DNA from: PXAP01 sp964520585
Lineage (GTDB): Bacteria; Bacteroidota; Bacteroidia; Bacteroidales; PUMT01
Assembly: GCA_964520585.1 (NCBI GenBank)
Contig: CAZFOO010000084.1
Location: 1-15,274 of the forward strand
Reading direction: 5' to 3'
Length of the DNA stretch: 15,274 nucleotides
Part shown: positions 15,240 to 15,274 of the stretch, piece by piece
Numbering within the stretch: position 1 is the stretch's first letter
Layout of the letters: each line of letters begins with the position of its first letter
The notes under the pieces: generated by a model
The model's input: only the letters and a program-made list of their open reading frames with translations
Database searches by the model: none
Told to the model about the DNA's origin: nothing
Position numbers and translations under genes: made by a program

Positions 15240-15274
15240 AGCAATCACGACCCACTGTCAAGCTACAAATATTC

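Noticed and set aside
1..15274. CRISPR arrays, tRNA or rRNA genes, transposases, toxin-antitoxin or phage-defence genes
   Set aside because: I looked on both strands and saw no repeat-spacer array, cloverleaf or matching protein motif.

Overview
The window looks like a low-GC chromosome segment of a Bacteroidota bacterium that degrades polysaccharides, probably from a marine or sediment lineage; I cannot name the genus. This rests on AT-rich start regions without clear Shine-Dalgarno sites, secreted hydrolases with short signal peptides, a large cytoplasmic PAS/GAF hybrid histidine kinase, and Sde0182-type (DUF1593) and GH16 proteins. There are no rRNA or tRNA genes, CRISPR arrays, integrases or recognisable insertion sequences.

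Left end (about 1-1770) is a scrap-yard. It holds a 155-codon internal piece of a PLP-dependent methionine gamma-lyase/aluminium-resistance-family protein (+), butted tail-to-tail at about 500 against a piece of an asparagine-synthase-like ATP-pyrophosphatase (-). After more stop-broken frame comes the C-terminal half of a Ca2+/Na+:cation antiporter (+) carrying a one-base frameshift. None can make a complete protein.

Middle (2026-7628, all minus strand) holds a secreted alpha/beta-hydrolase esterase, a small two-helix PLDc_N-type membrane protein, an 1134-residue PAS-GAF-PAS-GAF-PAS-HisKA-HATPase-REC hybrid kinase, and an SRPBCC protein just upstream of the kinase.

Right part (8025-15239) reads as a loose carbohydrate-degradation neighbourhood without SusC/SusD. 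It has a 788-residue secreted protein with two tandem nucleoside-hydrolase-like Sde0182 domains plus a C-terminal beta-sandwich, an unidentified 70-codon frame, a secreted alpha/beta hydrolase, a 522-residue exported protein that resembles a glycosidase-type beta-propeller but fits no family I can name, and on the plus strand a secreted GH16 glycosidase with an intact EIDYTE active site. The signal peptides suggest these enzymes act in the periplasm or at the cell surface. A shared substrate is an inference from proximity only.

The gaps between intact genes also hold decayed coding sequence: a frameshifted DUF3887-like fragment at 11827-12068, an unidentified stop-interrupted frame at about 13935-14264, and a possible outer-membrane-barrel tail at 3242-3403. 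I see no convincing new multi-gene system. The most novel items are the duplicated Sde0182 architecture, the unassigned propeller protein and three inverted repeats near gene boundaries.
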